Shown here: in pieces, positions 38,201 through 50,669 of the stretch | How the letters are laid out: the number at the start of each line of letters is the position of its first letter | Numbering within the stretch: the first letter of the stretch is position 1 | Source: Monarcha castaneiventris obscurior | Taxonomy: Eukaryota > Chordata > Aves > Passeriformes > Monarchidae | Assembly: GCA_026261815.1 (NCBI GenBank) | Contig: JAMPIT010000484.1 | Coordinates: 7,972,501-8,036,500 of the forward strand | Reading direction: 5' to 3' | Length of the DNA: 64,000 bases | Program-made: the position numbers and the translations under genes | The notes under the pieces: generated by a model | The model's database searches: none | Seen by the model: only the letters and a program-made list of their open reading frames with translations | What the model was told of the DNA's origin: nothing

Positions 38201-39313
38201 TGACCACCATGTCACTCTTCCAGAGACTATTTTCTTCTTAGTGTGAATGCGACATAAGGAGAATGGTTTATCTGTGAATATTGTTCCTTGTAGATTTTTT
38301 GTTCTTACAAAGATGCTTTAACAGGCTTCAGGATTCCTGGGAAGAGTGTTTTTTTCATTCTCTTGAGTTTTTTTCAGTGTGAAAGTTGTGAAGTGTTGAA
38401 AGCATAGATTTTCCTTGATTAATGTGGCCTTTGAGATTCTCAACTTCTTGGCAGCATGTCCCTGAAGATTTTTTTCTTCTTTTCTGTTCTTTTCTTCCCC
38501 TTACCTTCCTCCTCTTCCCTCCAAGATACAGAGAAGTAAACAGGTCGGAGAGAAAGATGCTTGAGCATAGCAAAGGGAATTAGTCTTATTCCTAGCTTTA
38601 AAACTGAAGTTGTTCCTGAGCTATTTTACAGACATAAGGCATACTGGATCTGTGAAGATTATGTGACACAACAGAAACTTGATTTAGTGTAGCAGCAGTT
38701 GAGCCTCTGTTTATGCACTCCTGATTCCAAATTGTTGTCTGTAGATCTGTGCGTTTAGAATGCCGTTAAAAGAACCAGACTCCACTGATTCAAAGCCATG
38801 CTGGTTTGCTTTAAATCAGGAAGCAAACCCAGTTACATGCTCTCTTTGCATTCAGAATAACATGAATATCATGGAGTAGAATACTGAAGACAGCCTGCAT
38901 AGTCTTTTCTAACTGTCTTGAGTTTCTAAAAGATGCTTCAAGTTGTAGTTTCCCTTTTCTGTGCTTGACTCTAGGAATGCCTGGTGTTAAGTGAAGGCGG
39001 GTACGTGAAAATGCTTGCGAGAAAAAGGTGTTATGTTTGATCTGTTTGTTTAAAAAGATGCAATAGTATTTAGTCTGTGAGCTGTAGCAATGAACACTTC
39101 CATGTCAGGTGATTTGTGTGTAATGCTGATGAGGAAATGTGAGCACTTGGAAAAGTATGTCTTAAGCCCCTCTAGTGAACTGCTAAGAAAAATAATTCTT
39201 AGCAATTGTTGCAGGACTAATTCAGCTTGTTAGATACCACATATCACTGCTATGCTGAAAAAAGCAGGGGTGTTTTCAGTTGCACTAATAACAATACGCT
39301 TAGTAAACATGAG
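35295..39313. other. Unique interval with a moderately GC-richer patch
   Basis: No transposon was recognised. The part from about 37180 to 37560 is less AT-rich than its surroundings and holds several overlapping frames on both strands (plus 37200-37541, minus 37193-37414), but they contradict one another and lack splice-like borders or known motifs. Other landmarks are a T run near 36352-36360 and C/T-rich sequence at 36680-36740. Confidence 0.45.
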
Positions 39314-39905
39314 TGTTGCAGTGGTTGAGTCCACCACGGGATTCGCCAGGGAGCCTCAGGACCCCAAAACAGTGGAGGTCCGCTGGTGGGCAGGCTCAGA
39401 GGTCTAAGGCCACCCCCTTTTAACCCTTTTTAAGTCCATGTTCTAGATAATTCTCCTTTCCTTGATACCCCGCTGGCTCCCGGGTCTCTTGTTCCACCCC
39501 TCACCTTCCCCACAGGTCACTGTCCTGTCACCCCATGTCCTCTGCACCCCCCGGCCCCCAAATGATGGTTCCTGATGTTCTGCCCGCCCCCGGTGCCGCC
39601 CCGGATAAAACCCCGGACCCCTCAGTGTTCTGTGTTCTTTGTCCCTGGATCCCTTCGAGCGGAGATCCCAATAATCCCCTCGGAACTGCATCCAAAGGAC
39701 CCCTCCCGCCTGTTTGTGCCCGGCGGCGCTGCAGAAGCTGCCGGGCTGTGTGTGTGTGAGTGACAGCGAGCATCCCCAGCTCCGCTGTGGCACAGCGTGT
39801 CCCAGGGCCTTTGTGCCGCACCCCAGGCCGCTCGCACAGTGCCATCGGCACGGACACCACGCTCTTTACACGCCCCCACCCGCGCACCGCGTCACACGGC
39901 TAACA
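39314..39905 (+). mobile_element. Sharply bounded GC/CpG-rich block, probable solo LTR
   Basis: An abrupt GC-rich, CpG-rich block of about 590 bp sits between AT-rich flanks. It opens with TGTTGCAGTGGTTGAG and closes with CACACGGCTAACA, giving the TG...CA ends and partly matching inverted tips (TGTT/AACA) of a retroviral LTR. A TATA-like GATAAAA lies at 39604-39610, inside CCGGATAAAACCCCGG, followed downstream by CAATAATCCCC. Orientation is inferred from these two motifs. I found no matching target-site duplication beside these borders, and no retroviral internal sequence or second LTR is adjacent. A CpG-island promoter is the main alternative, but the sharp edges and lack of any exon favour an insertion. 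The many retained CpGs suggest a fairly young copy or absence of germline methylation. Confidence 0.6.
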
Positions 39906-42900
39906 ATTTAATTGTGTAGGGCACCGAATTTAATGAGCCAATGAATTTGTCCTGATAGTGTCTTCCCTCTTAAGTTTAAAGATGCTATTTATATATCAGA
40001 TCAATGTCCTGAGTTTCCTCCTGAACTCCTTGTCCCCGAAAGAAAAATTGTTTTACCAACAATTGTAAACAGAACTAATTTTTCATTCAGATTTCTTTGA
40101 TAGAAAGTCAGCAACAGAGTTTGAGCCTAGACCTGATTTTAGACCTTCCTTGTGGGAATTGTTGCTTTGTAACAGACCTGCAGGGAGCATCAGATATCGT
40201 GTACCAAAGCAGATATCTATTTTCTTGGGTCTGCTTTCAAAGCAAGTCTCACCTTTCTCTAAAGAGGAAGTTTCAGATTAAACACTTTGAACAAGCTTCC
40301 CATCTTTTGATTAGGATCTCAGTTCCAGAGAACCTGAGCTAATTGCTAGGGGTGTCTGCTTTTCTCCTTTGCACTGATCGAAGTGGATTTGAGTAAGATC
40401 TCATTCCTGTTCAGTGCTGCCCAGTTCCGACATGGACAGGTGACCTGTGAATGAGAGGCAGATTGTGCCTCACAGATACATTTCTTTGAGGATACTTTTC
40501 TGGCATTCCCTGCTCCTTGGACAAGAGACGCAGAGCTCTGGAGCAGAGTGGGTTTCTGGTGACTGGCTGATGTGAGCAAAGCTCAGCTCTGATACAAGAG
40601 AATAGTAACTGGGCAGGGCTTGAAGCTGATTGTGCCCTTCCTTCTCACAGATTGCTGTGCTCTGCTGCTGAGTAGGCAGTGAGCGGGTCAGGATTGCAGA
40701 GACCTGTACTGCAATCCCAGCAGGAGTTTTGTTGGAATAAACGTGATCCTGCAGATCTGAGCAGCAATGTGGGGGGCGGTTGGACTGGAGGGCTGAACTA
40801 AAAGAGAAAGTTTAGAAAAGGAAGCTGTCTTTTCTCATGATTCTATTCAGTCTATGTGTAGAATGCAATTAGTACTGTTTTGATCTTTCCCATGATTTAG
40901 TCTTAGGCTTTTTAAACCTTGTGTCAGGTATACTTGGTTGAGTTTGATTTGCCTTGTAAGTGTCTGTGTAGGCTTAACCAATGGCCATTACTTTTTCTAT
41001 TAGAATGAGCAGTGCAACTGCAGAGGAAAAAGCCACAGCTCTCGGGTTTTTGATGTTCAATTTGTCATGCCTTTTTTTCTCATTGGGTCAAAATCTTCCT
41101 TTTTTGTTCTGAACATTTTAGGAATTGGGCTAATAGCAATGACTCTTGATAGTGAACATGGGGATTCCTAACTGCAGCTGTCCCTGGAGTACAACTTACC
41201 AATGACATGAATAAATGAGGACACTTCTCTTGTCTGTGAGAAGCTTACAAAGCTGCTTGCATTCTCTGTCAGTTAATGCTTAATTGGTTGAGACTTAAAG
41301 AACCTTAAGACAGCATTTATTCATAACATTTTCCCGCAGTTTTTCATATTTCTTACCTGAGAGCTTCCTTGCATTAATACATGGATTTTGAAATAAAAAT
41401 AGCTCTACTTAATGAAGAGCATCACACATATATATTCTCTACATGTAAGTGTGTGTGATAGAACTACAGTTTGGGGCTTGAGTATAACTAAAATTCAGAG
41501 GCTATTATTTATCATAGTCTTGACTGCCAGTCTTTTAAAGTGTGTATTTTTTTCTTTTTTAATAGCTAGGGTGATGTCCTTGTGGTTTTTTCCACTTGTG
41601 CTGGAGCCAGATTTGTTTTGTTCATGTATCCTCAGGTGATTCCATTCCTGACAGAGCTTTATGAGGCAAAGACCCTCATTGGGGACAGGATATTTTGTGT
41701 GTTTTGTGTGCACAAGTGTGTGTTTAATTCACCTTAAGGTGTATGATAAAAACTCCACAACACTTTCCTGTGTTTATAAGGTTCCAGCATAGACAACTAC
41801 TTCTACAAGAACATAAATGGGCATCAAAAAATTGTATTTGGAACTTCTGGAAACTAGTAGATGAATATGAAAAGTAGTAGGCTTTAGAGCAGGTGAAGTA
41901 TGTCTTCTACTTGTATCTCAAGTTATTGCAGCTGTTGACAATCAAATAAGTTTCTTACCAAACAGTTCTAGGAAATCAAAAGGTATTGTAAGATCTGGTA
42001 TGTAAAATACCAGCTCTGAAACAATGATCTGAGTAACCCTGCCTTTCCCAAGCTGCATTTATCAGCCTTTGTAGATAGATGGTTGTTGTGTCTGATCAGT
42101 AGGTTTTTTCTCAGCAGAGAATGTGGTGAGCCCTCCTCTCTTGGTCCTGTTCCAGTCCTGGATAATGAAAACATAACTAATTCATCATCTCTCTACAGTT
42201 TTCCAGTAATCTGTTATTAATGCTTGTATTCAAGAACATAAAACTAAACCAGACAGATGTAAAAACTGTTGCGTTCACATCCCAATGACGCAGTGAGGTG
42301 TATAAACCTGGCTAGGAACTGAAAAGTATAGCTTTTCATGAAACCTAATGACAGTGTCTAACTTCCTGATGAAAACACATTATTGTGAATGTCAGTGCAC
42401 AGAGAATTATTTAGACAGACTGCAATGATGGTTCCTAAAGAAATATTGAAAGCAATAAAATACAGAACAACAGTCTTCTATTGGTTTTGTTATAATTCAA
42501 ATAATGTTATCACTTGAGTAGTATCATTTCATATAAAGAATCACAGAGTATGACAGGTGATCCTTGAAAAGGAAGTCGTGGGGAAAAAGGTTTTCTTTTA
42601 GTATCTTAAAGACTTAATGTGGATGCTGTCATGTGTTTTGTTTCTAAAACCCAAAATTATGGCAATTTGAAATGGAAGAAACTTTGAATTAAACTTTTTT
42701 GTGGGTGGTGTTTGAGGCTCCAATTAACTTTCATTAGTAATTGAAAGATCTACTTCTGAAGAGATTTGATTTGGAGAGTAATCATACTCAGTGGAAACAC
42801 TTTGTTGAAGGGAGTGTCTGGTTGCATCCTTTTTGCTTCTGCAAATCAAGCAAACCAAAGGAGGCTGCTCTCTGATGGTATCCAATACAAAAGGTTATAT

Positions 42901-45900
42901 TTATGAATGGTGATTGTTTCTTTAGGATTGTTTCTGTATTGCATTTATGCTGAAGTACTGCTTATCTAATAATTGCAATACTTAGTGGTATAATTACATT
43001 TTTAGAAAGGAAAAGTTTTTTATCCTTTTAAAATAATAGGTCAGTATGTACAGGAGGTAGGAAAACCCTTTTGAGTTCCCTTGACATTGAAAATAAATTG
43101 AGAATCTTTGATCCCGTTCATCTAAACGATACCTCTGCTAGGAAGTCTCCGTGAGAGGTTAGCAGGGTGCGGGCAGACGAGCTGCACTGCTTTGGATTCT
43201 TACAACAGAAGGAAGTCTTGAGGGGGGTCGTGTGTGTGTGCACTGCCTAATCTGTGGCTCTCCTGAAGCCTGGTATCCAGGGCTGTTCAGAACCATCTAC
43301 TACATTGGGCATTTGGAGACAAGGCCACAGGCCACATCCTCCGGATGAGCTCAGTAATTTAGCTGTTTTGGGGTAACTCTTAGTCCTCCACTATCTGCTG
43401 CTTTGACAAGAGGTCCTTGTCCTGTTATTGGTGTCAGTATCTCCTTGGGGAGTCAGGGGCATTCTCACTCAAAATCAGAAAGTGGAATTCTAGGTTCAAA
43501 TGACTGCTCAGAATAGAAAAGATTTGCCCTGAATTTACAATGTTTATAATAATATGTTTACCAGCTGTTTGTAAAATCTTCAAAAATCCCAAATCTTTCC
43601 TGCCTTAGCTCCATACCCACTGTCCTTTCTGAATGAGTTAGGTTGTCTTTAAAGCAAATGAAAATATTGCATTCTTAATTTGCCTGTTCTGCTATGGAAA
43701 ATGAAATATTTAAGTGATAAGCAAAAAATACTTTAGGATACAAACTTCTACACTATTTTTCTTTTTTTAAAAAAGTTGCTTTTACGACTTTCATTCAGTG
43801 TTGGTTTAAAGTGTCATGGGAGGGAAACGAAAATGAACTTTGAGATAATTGAATTTTATTTTCTCTTAAGAGATTAAAACAATGTACCTGTGGATTTTTT
43901 TGTTGTAACAGTATTTATCAGAGTAAAGTCGATTTAAGCTTTTGCTCTCTTGCATCTGTGGAGAGACAGATGGCTGAAAAGAATATAAAGAATGTAGTAT
44001 TTTATCAGTTCTTTATGTTTTCAGTGAAAGTGCTCATTGCATCCCTTGGCTGCCTGAACACAGATGCAGAAAACAGGAAGAGATAGTGCAAGAAAAAGAA
44101 TTTGTATATGAGATTTCACCTAGTGAAATACAGAAAATCTCCCCATCTTCCCCACTCCTTCAAAACCAAATCACTGAAAGCTAAATAACAACAAAATCCT
44201 AAAAATTCATATCTCAACTGAGTTTTTACACTGGGCAAACTGGGCTGACTTTTTTTCAATGCTAAACTTTTATAAGTGATCATGCACAGTACTTTGTTCT
44301 GTCACTTTGAGTTTCTGTTCATATCTCTAGTTCAGTGAGCCTTTTCTAGTGTTATCAAACATGACTCAGAGTCTTGGGAAATACTATCAGAATATTAAAT
44401 TTGAGGTGCTTTGTTTCATTTTCAAGTTTCATTTATTGATAGGACACATCCCTCTAATATGCATAATTAATGAAACTCCTTAAGCCCAGTCCATCTGAAT
44501 GCTGCTGGCTATCAGCTGGTAGCAGAGGTTTCATCATAAATACCAAGCCCTTTTTTTGCTCTGTTATTTTAAAAAAACCCTTTTCTCTCTCTCGTATGTT
44601 ATATTTGTATTGAAAGAAACCCCAACAAACCAACAACCACAACAGTCTCCTGGTGATAAGGTCAGAAGTGATTGCTATCACACAAAGGAAGAGCTTGAAT
44701 TCTGCTGCAGGGAGACACAAAAAGAGCTCACTTAATGAATGGGCAGATTATGCCTCTAAAGAGGCAGTCAAGGAGACTTGCTGCGGCTTTAGGATCTAAG
44801 AAGAGGTTTTTAAACATAGCCTTGGTGGAATAGAGCCAGGTGATGGGAAGCTGTAGAAAATAAAAGAGGGATACATGGCAACGAGAGGTGTTAAAGAATG
44901 TGGAGGAAGTTCTAGACTAAAGGGATGTATTGGAAGCTACAGAAGAAATGCATTTTATATAGGAGATATGGTAAACTACGGAGTGCAGGGATGAGGAGAT
45001 ACCATATCTAATAAGCGGCTTGCACTTACATTCATCACTGCATTTCAATCATTGAAAAATCAGAACTTTATTTAAGGAAAAAAATGTTCAGAAGTAGCCC
45101 TTTATATAGTTAATAGCCTATCTGGTCAGTGAGCTGCCAAATATATGCTGAGCTTGGTATTCCCACTGTGATTTCCTTTTCCATAATGGAAAGAGCAGGA
45201 ATGGCTTTCCTAAAGACTATTTGTCATCTTTTAAAGGATGTACTGGATTTTTAATTTTTTTCATTCTAAAAACATGGCCTTTGGCATTCACAACATGCAT
45301 TTTTCATAAATGCAATTCCTTGGCAGAGTGAACTGTTCAGATGTTTGTAAGAAGTAGGATTGTATCAGGCAAAAAACTTTAAGTAGTTGAATGCAGGAAA
45401 CTACAGAATTTTCATAATGCAAAAAAAGTATTTCCTAGACAAAAACATAATCAGATTTTTTTTAAAGTTTTAACAAAAATCTTTTATTTTGGAAGCTTAA
45501 ATTATAATTGATCTGTTAACATTATTTTGTGCTTTCTTCTACATTCCTGCTTAAATGATGATTAGAGTGTTAGTTCAAAGATACAATTCCTAATGAAGCC
45601 TGCTCACATAATAGATGGGAGGCTGAAATGCAGCCCCTTGGCTCTGACTCAGCCAAACAGACCTTGTTTGCTTTTAAATACAGTAACTTGTGTTTGTAAC
45701 AAACTATTCCACAGATATAGGTACTTACAGACTACTTACAAATAACTTATTTATAGATTTCTGGAAAATGATTCAATTAATATATGATATTGTCTTAGAT
45801 AATTCCAGGGGAATTCCTGTGTTTTGTTCTGTAATAATATCCAAGCAGTAGCAACTCCTGTTGTGTCTGTTATTCACTGTTACTGCCAGGTTAGGGTTCG

Positions 45901-46447
45901 GGTGTGTACGACCTCAAATCAAGGGTTGTGTACTTGTCATGCTTAAGAATCTGTGGGTTTGGGGCTTTGCAAGAAAATTCTATCTTTAAAGTGAGTATCA
46001 GTGAAATAAGCTCCCCATGAAATGTTAGATACCTGTCATTGTAAACATGAGATGTTCATGTGGAAAATAACATTTTATCTTTTTGGAGTAAGGCAGGAAG
46101 GGCAGTGGTAAATGGGGAATTCCTTACTGGGTGTTGTATTTGTTGAGATTTTTATTCTCCTCTGGGATCATGGGTGAGGGAAGCTGGAGATATCCACTGG
46201 GATATTTTAGAGAGTTTATTTTTTATTAAAAATGGATATGCTTCTTACTTGATTCAGTGTGGGTTTTAGAATCCTTTTAAATAGCCTACAAGAGATATTA
46301 AACGTTACCTTGCAAATAATAGTTCTGTAGTCTAGGGGGAGACTTCTGTCTTTGAGAATGTGGCTGCATAAAATAGGGGACTAGGAACTCTTTTGGGATG
46401 GACCTCCAGTAGGGCAGTGAACATTGGCTTTGTCTTCAGGGTTAATT
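39906..46447. other. Unique interval, no gene seen
   Basis: No element family was recognised over 6.5 kb. Two patches, 40370-40790 and 43130-43470, are less AT-rich than the rest; the first contains GTTGGAATAAACGTGATCC, an AATAAA-bearing sequence without an identifiable transcript body. Reading frames are short on both strands. I saw no tRNA or snRNA signature. Confidence 0.45.
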
Positions 46448-46471
46448 AAAAAAAAAAAAAAAAAAAAAAAA
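46448..46471. repeat. Poly(A) run of 24
   Basis: Twenty-four consecutive A follow GGGTTAATT. It is the longest homopolymer in the window. A retrocopy tail is conceivable, but the preceding sequence shows no AATAAA near the run and no recognisable gene or SINE body. Confidence 0.9.
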
Positions 46472-48631
46472 TCAGTGTTCTGTGCATGTGTTTTGACAGG
46501 TGAGAAGAATCAAACACTTCATACGTTAACTGGGTTGATGAAAAGAGTTGGTATTTGATACCCCTGAGAATTATGGAAGTGAAGGCACAGTGAGATCAAA
46601 GGAAAGGAATTGTAAAATAATGAAAAAATCTGTGACCAAAACTAGTTGATGGCACCAGCTGAGGATGGGGAAGAGGAAATACAAAGCAAGTGATCAGTGT
46701 TGACCTGTAAGGCCCTGGCTTAAGTTTGTGCTTGTTTGTTGCTATAAGTTTTAGGGATCTTACTGTCTTTTTATTCCATTTTTCCTTTGGTTTGTTAAAG
46801 CAGTGTCATAGTTTCCATAGACTTGTAGCAAAGGAAACTGCCTTCCTGGGGATAGCATCACTTTAATTGAATCTGGAACTTCTGTTAAAAGGTGGAATTT
46901 TGGGAAGTGTAGGGTGTGATCAGTATTGCATTGTTTCAGAATTTATTTGGTTTTATACTCGGTTAAAAGGATTTAATTTGAAGTCTAAATTTGCCTAAAA
47001 GATGGACTTGGAGTTTGCAGTGGAGATGAGATATATAGTTTTCTAAAGAAAGAAAGCTTTCATTTCTTTGAAAGCTTTATAGGAACAAGGGCTTTGTGTT
47101 TTTTTTTCAATTACTAAAATCATTGTATCTTTATGAAAAACAAATCCAAAATCTGCTGCTGTTCTTTCATTACTTTTAAAGATCCTTCTTTTGCTATGCA
47201 GAAATTGTTTCCCCAACTTGAGACACCTTGAGAAACAACTGGCAGTCACTGTGTAAGGACTCAGGTTTTTAATATTGACATTGTTCCTTTTGTCTTTTGA
47301 ATACACAAGGTTTGTGAAGCAAAACCTGCCTAACCTTTGCTAGCTTGGAATAGTGTGGGACTTCCTCAGGGTGAGACTTCCTCAGGGGAGGACTGTGCAG
47401 GAACTGGCAGAGCTCCTAAAGCTGGATGAGTGCAGTGACCAAATTTGCCACGAAGAGAGCAGAAATGTGTCTGAAGCTACGAAGTTGTGCTGAAGAACAG
47501 CAGGCAAGAGACCATGACTCGTTGTCTGGAGGCATTTAATGTTTCTGGTTCTAGCCGTGCTGTGCCAATCTCTATGTAATGATTCATAACTGCTTAAGAG
47601 GAGAAAATGGGAGGCAAACTGGGATGGAGTTTATGCAGTAGAGTGCTATTTTATAAGGAGCCACGCTGTTTTCCAAATACAGGTTTCTGTGGCATATATT
47701 GCAATAAAATGTAAAAGATTCTCAGCTGCTGAAAACTAATGTAATTTCAATTATGTTTGTAATTTCAAGTGTATCTCTAATGCATTTGTTAATCAATTTT
47801 TCTAATATAGTATTCTATGTTTTCTTCTGGACAGGTGATAAAATGTGAGAAGAAAATAATCCCCAAATTTTGGGAAATAAATTTTGCTGTAATGAAGAAA
47901 AAATGTAATGAAGAACTGTGGATATATTGGTGTTTTGTAAAAGGTTTTCCCTCTCAGTTGTTGTGTGCAGTTTGCACTTGCAACCAAAATACTCTTGCAC
48001 TTGATGTTCATAGTAATTGCTCATTCATCTTTGTTAAGTTATATGTAGAAAATCTATAGCTCCAAATGTGCAAACCCACCAAGAATTCCAGAGAAAAAAC
48101 CCAAAGCTATTTAATTTACTTTTCAAGTTCTTCTTCTCATTTGAAATCGCCACGTTCCACAGAAGTTTACTTTGAATAGGTTACATTTACATACAGTGGT
48201 ACATAGGTGAGATCCCACTGAAATGTGTGTCGTGGTTTCCTAATCATGGGGAGAAGGGTTGGAGAGGGAGCTGGGAGGAAGAGTTTTCAACACTTTCAGA
48301 ACCTTTCAACTTAGAAATTGTTTTGTTTGAATTGGCTTAAAGTGGATGAGCATGACTGTAGCAGTTGTTCTGGGATGTAAGAGGTATTACAATTTTTGAA
48401 GAGGTCTTTATTTTAAATACTCTTTTTTTTTACTAAGGTCCCATTGGGATAATAAGCACAAATATAGATGGCTCAATGTTTAAGAGTTTTCAGAGGAAGA
48501 AAATGGTTTGAATGGCTTTGGCCTCCATGGTGCTCATGAACTTAATGTTCTTTAGCTGTCACTATTCATTTTAGCTTTTGATTACTTTGCATATTGTCAT
48601 CACCACAAGTTACAGCATAATGATTTAACAT
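46472..48631. other. Unique DNA, no feature seen
   Basis: No transposon was recognised. A short near-duplication of GACTTCCTCAGG occurs at 47360-47386. Frames at 47802-48059 are open on both strands at once, which argues that they are chance. The sequence TGTCGTGGTTTCC near 48228 resembles an LTR tip but is not followed by LTR sequence. Confidence 0.5.
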
Positions 48632-49246
48632 TGTGCCAGTTTTAGCCAGAATCTAGCAATATATCCTCTGGGAGAAAGGCAAGTCACGACTACCCTTCCC
48701 CCCACCAGGTTCGGGAAAGGAATCCCTCGAAGGAAAGTGAAAGAGATAAAACCTATTTATTAACAAACACACGGGAAAAAAACAATACTAAATAGCAAAA
48801 CCCCTCACTATAACAAGAAAACCTGGGAAGAAATTAGAGTCCCTTGTAGGTTGGTCCTCCTTCTCGGAGCTGGCGTGGGGGTGGCCTTAGGCCCCCTCCG
48901 GGCCTGAAGAGAAGTTCTCCTGATGTGTTCTGATGTTGTTGAAACAGTCCCAAAGAGAAAAGAAGAAATAAAAAACCTCACCAAAGTCCTAGGAAACACG
49001 CGGAGGAAAAAAGGAAAAAAACCCAAAAACTGGCTGAAGAGACAGGCAGGGTGCTCCCCCCGTGCTCCTGCAGCCGCTGGAGAATGCAGAGCCGTCTCTA
49101 TCTCTGTGTCCTTGGGAACTTGCTTTGAAAAGTTCATTTAGTTTTTTTTTTCCTCTCCCCTGTCAAGCTCAGTTTAAAGGCACAAAATTAAGTTTTTGGC
49201 ATAGAGCCGTGATAGGGGATACACATCATAGAGTCACCCCAAGACA
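48632..49246 (-). mobile_element. Solo LTR with perfect 5-bp target-site duplication
   Basis: A 615-bp block begins TGTGCCAGTTTTAGCC and ends CCCCAAGACA, the TG...CA ends of an LTR. The five bases before it (48627-48631) and after it (49247-49251) are both AACAT, a perfect target-site duplication. The polyadenylation signal reads AATAAA on the minus strand (TTTATT on the plus strand at 48756-48761), so the LTR is oriented minus, with about 125 bp of R-U5 at the left and U3 at the right. There is no second LTR and no gag-pol-env sequence, as expected after recombination between two LTRs. A 5-bp duplication fits ERVL-like or some class I elements better than class II, which usually give 6 bp; the family is not named. 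The open frames inside it on both strands are by-products of the LTR. Confidence 0.85.
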
Positions 49247-50355
49247 AACATCATCTGCAAGAGTACTTCAAAGTGGAGTTGTTTTAGGCTTATTTTATAA
49301 TGTGGGAAGTTGGTTGCAAGTAAAATACAAAATAAAAAACCAAACAAATAGTCTTAAGTTTCCATAACACTCTGGTAATTTACTAAAGGTAAAATGAATT
49401 AGAGTAAAATCACAATTCCCTTTTTCTTTTTCCCTTTCCCTCAAAAAAACCCAAACCCAGTCAACCAACCTCAAACTTCACCTGTCCTGTTGCTTTAAGG
49501 TATTATTTATATATAAACCTTTTGGTGTTAGATTATGAACTGTTAGATTTCAGTTTAGCAGAAAATAGTGCTGATCACCTCTCCTGTTGGCCTTGGTACA
49601 ATTCTTACCATTTTGGTGTGAAAGGAAGGAATCCGAAAAATCAGAAATAACTGCCAGCAATATGAAAGAGTATGTTTTAAATTATTGTATTAAAGCTGTT
49701 TAACTCACTATCTTAGATAGTGATAGATAGCTTAGATATCTTAGACATCGAATAATCGCACAATTTCTGTTACTGTAGTTGCAAAAATGTAAATATTTTT
49801 GCCTTCTCAGAAACCTCCAATGCCTTCTGAAAATCACATTTGCAACAGTTTTTAAATGGCATTTTTAACTCACCAACTGTTATTGACAGCAGTAAGACTT
49901 TAGTGGTTATTGACTCCTGAAACTGTTGTTGACTTCAGTATTAAATGTTCTGTTTTACAAGGACATTTATTGAGTAAAGAGAATACTCTGCCTCCTTCTC
50001 TCGCCATAATTAATAATTTTGTCATGTGCCTTCTCTGTGCCTCTTCAGTAACCATGACTCACCTTAATACCAGTGTTTGACATTAGAAGCCTCTCCAGAG
50101 AGGAAGAAAATAATTCAGAAATGAGCTGTATAAAGGTTATTAAACCAACACTTAAGATTCTAGTCCTGCACTTTTTCCTTTACCCCTAATTAAATGCCAA
50201 GAACAGCCATGTAGAATTCTCAGTATATACATATGCTGAATGTATCTTTATCAGAGGAAAAGCACCTACAGGGAACTGAGAGTTTACTCCCAGCAGTCAC
50301 GCATATTGCTTATATATTTGGAATGCCGTTTTTTTCAAAAACAGCGAAGAAATCT
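49247..50355. other. Unique spacer between LTR and CR1
   Basis: Mostly AT-rich unique DNA. It contains a short palindrome, TCACTATC-TTA-GATAGTGA, at 49705-49723, in a patch with several TTAGATA/GATAG words. No exon or repeat family was recognised. Confidence 0.5.
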
Positions 50356-50669
50356 TCACAGAATCACAGAATCACAGAATCACAGAATTACCAGGTTGGA
50401 AGAGACCTTCAAGATCGAGTCCAACCTCTGCCCTAACACCTTAACTAAACTAAACCATGGCACCGAGTGCCACATCCAGTCTCTTTTTAAACACGTCCAG
50501 GGATGGTGATTCCACCACCTCCCCGGGTAAACCATTCCAATACTTTATCACTCTTTCTGTAAAAAAGTTTCTCCTAATATCCAACCTATATTTCCCTTGG
50601 TGCAACTTAAGACTGTGTCCTCTTGTTCTGTCAGTTGTTGCCCGGAAAAAGAGACCAACCCCCATCAAC
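50356..50669 (-). mobile_element. Young 5'-truncated CR1 LINE 3' end
   Basis: The left edge is four close-packed copies of the octamer TCACAGAA (50356-50388), the reverse complement of the CR1 terminal TTCTGTGA repeat. It is followed by TTACCAGGTTGGAAGAGACC, TTCAAGATCGAGTCCAACCT, CCATGGCACCGAGTGCCACA, TTCCACCACCTCCCCGGGTA and CTCTTGTTCTGTCAGTTGTT. The copy agrees closely with the recently active passerine-type CR1 3' end as I remember it, and its ORF2 end is still open. It is cut at about 50669, the usual 5' truncation. It is the least damaged CR1 of the window and so probably the youngest. Confidence 0.93.
50450..50668 (-). pseudogene. C-terminal fragment of CR1 ORF2 protein
   Basis: This minus-strand frame reads without a break into a TAG and carries the C-terminal signature of the CR1 ORF2 endonuclease/reverse transcriptase protein: RGHSLKLHQGKYRLDIR, then FFTERVIKYWNGLPGEVV, then ESPSLDVFKKRLDVALG and a final AMV. 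Only this tail of about 65 residues is present. The endonuclease and the reverse-transcriptase active-site regions lie in the missing 5' part, so the copy cannot act. The in-frame Met at its start is incidental. Absence of frame damage over 70 codons supports a recent insertion. Confidence 0.8.

Noticed and set aside
39443..39911. Several overlapping frames of 60-119 codons on both strands
   Set aside because: They lie within the GC-rich LTR-like block, where few stops are expected, and contradict one another in frame and strand.
48228..48320. TGTCGTGGTTTCC resembling an LTR tip
   Set aside because: Only about a dozen bases match; the following sequence does not continue as LTR and no partner end was seen.
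48808..49141. Frames of 109 (minus) and 72 (plus) codons
   Set aside because: They are inside the solo LTR bounded by the AACAT duplication, so they are not host genes, and they match no retroviral protein that I recognise.
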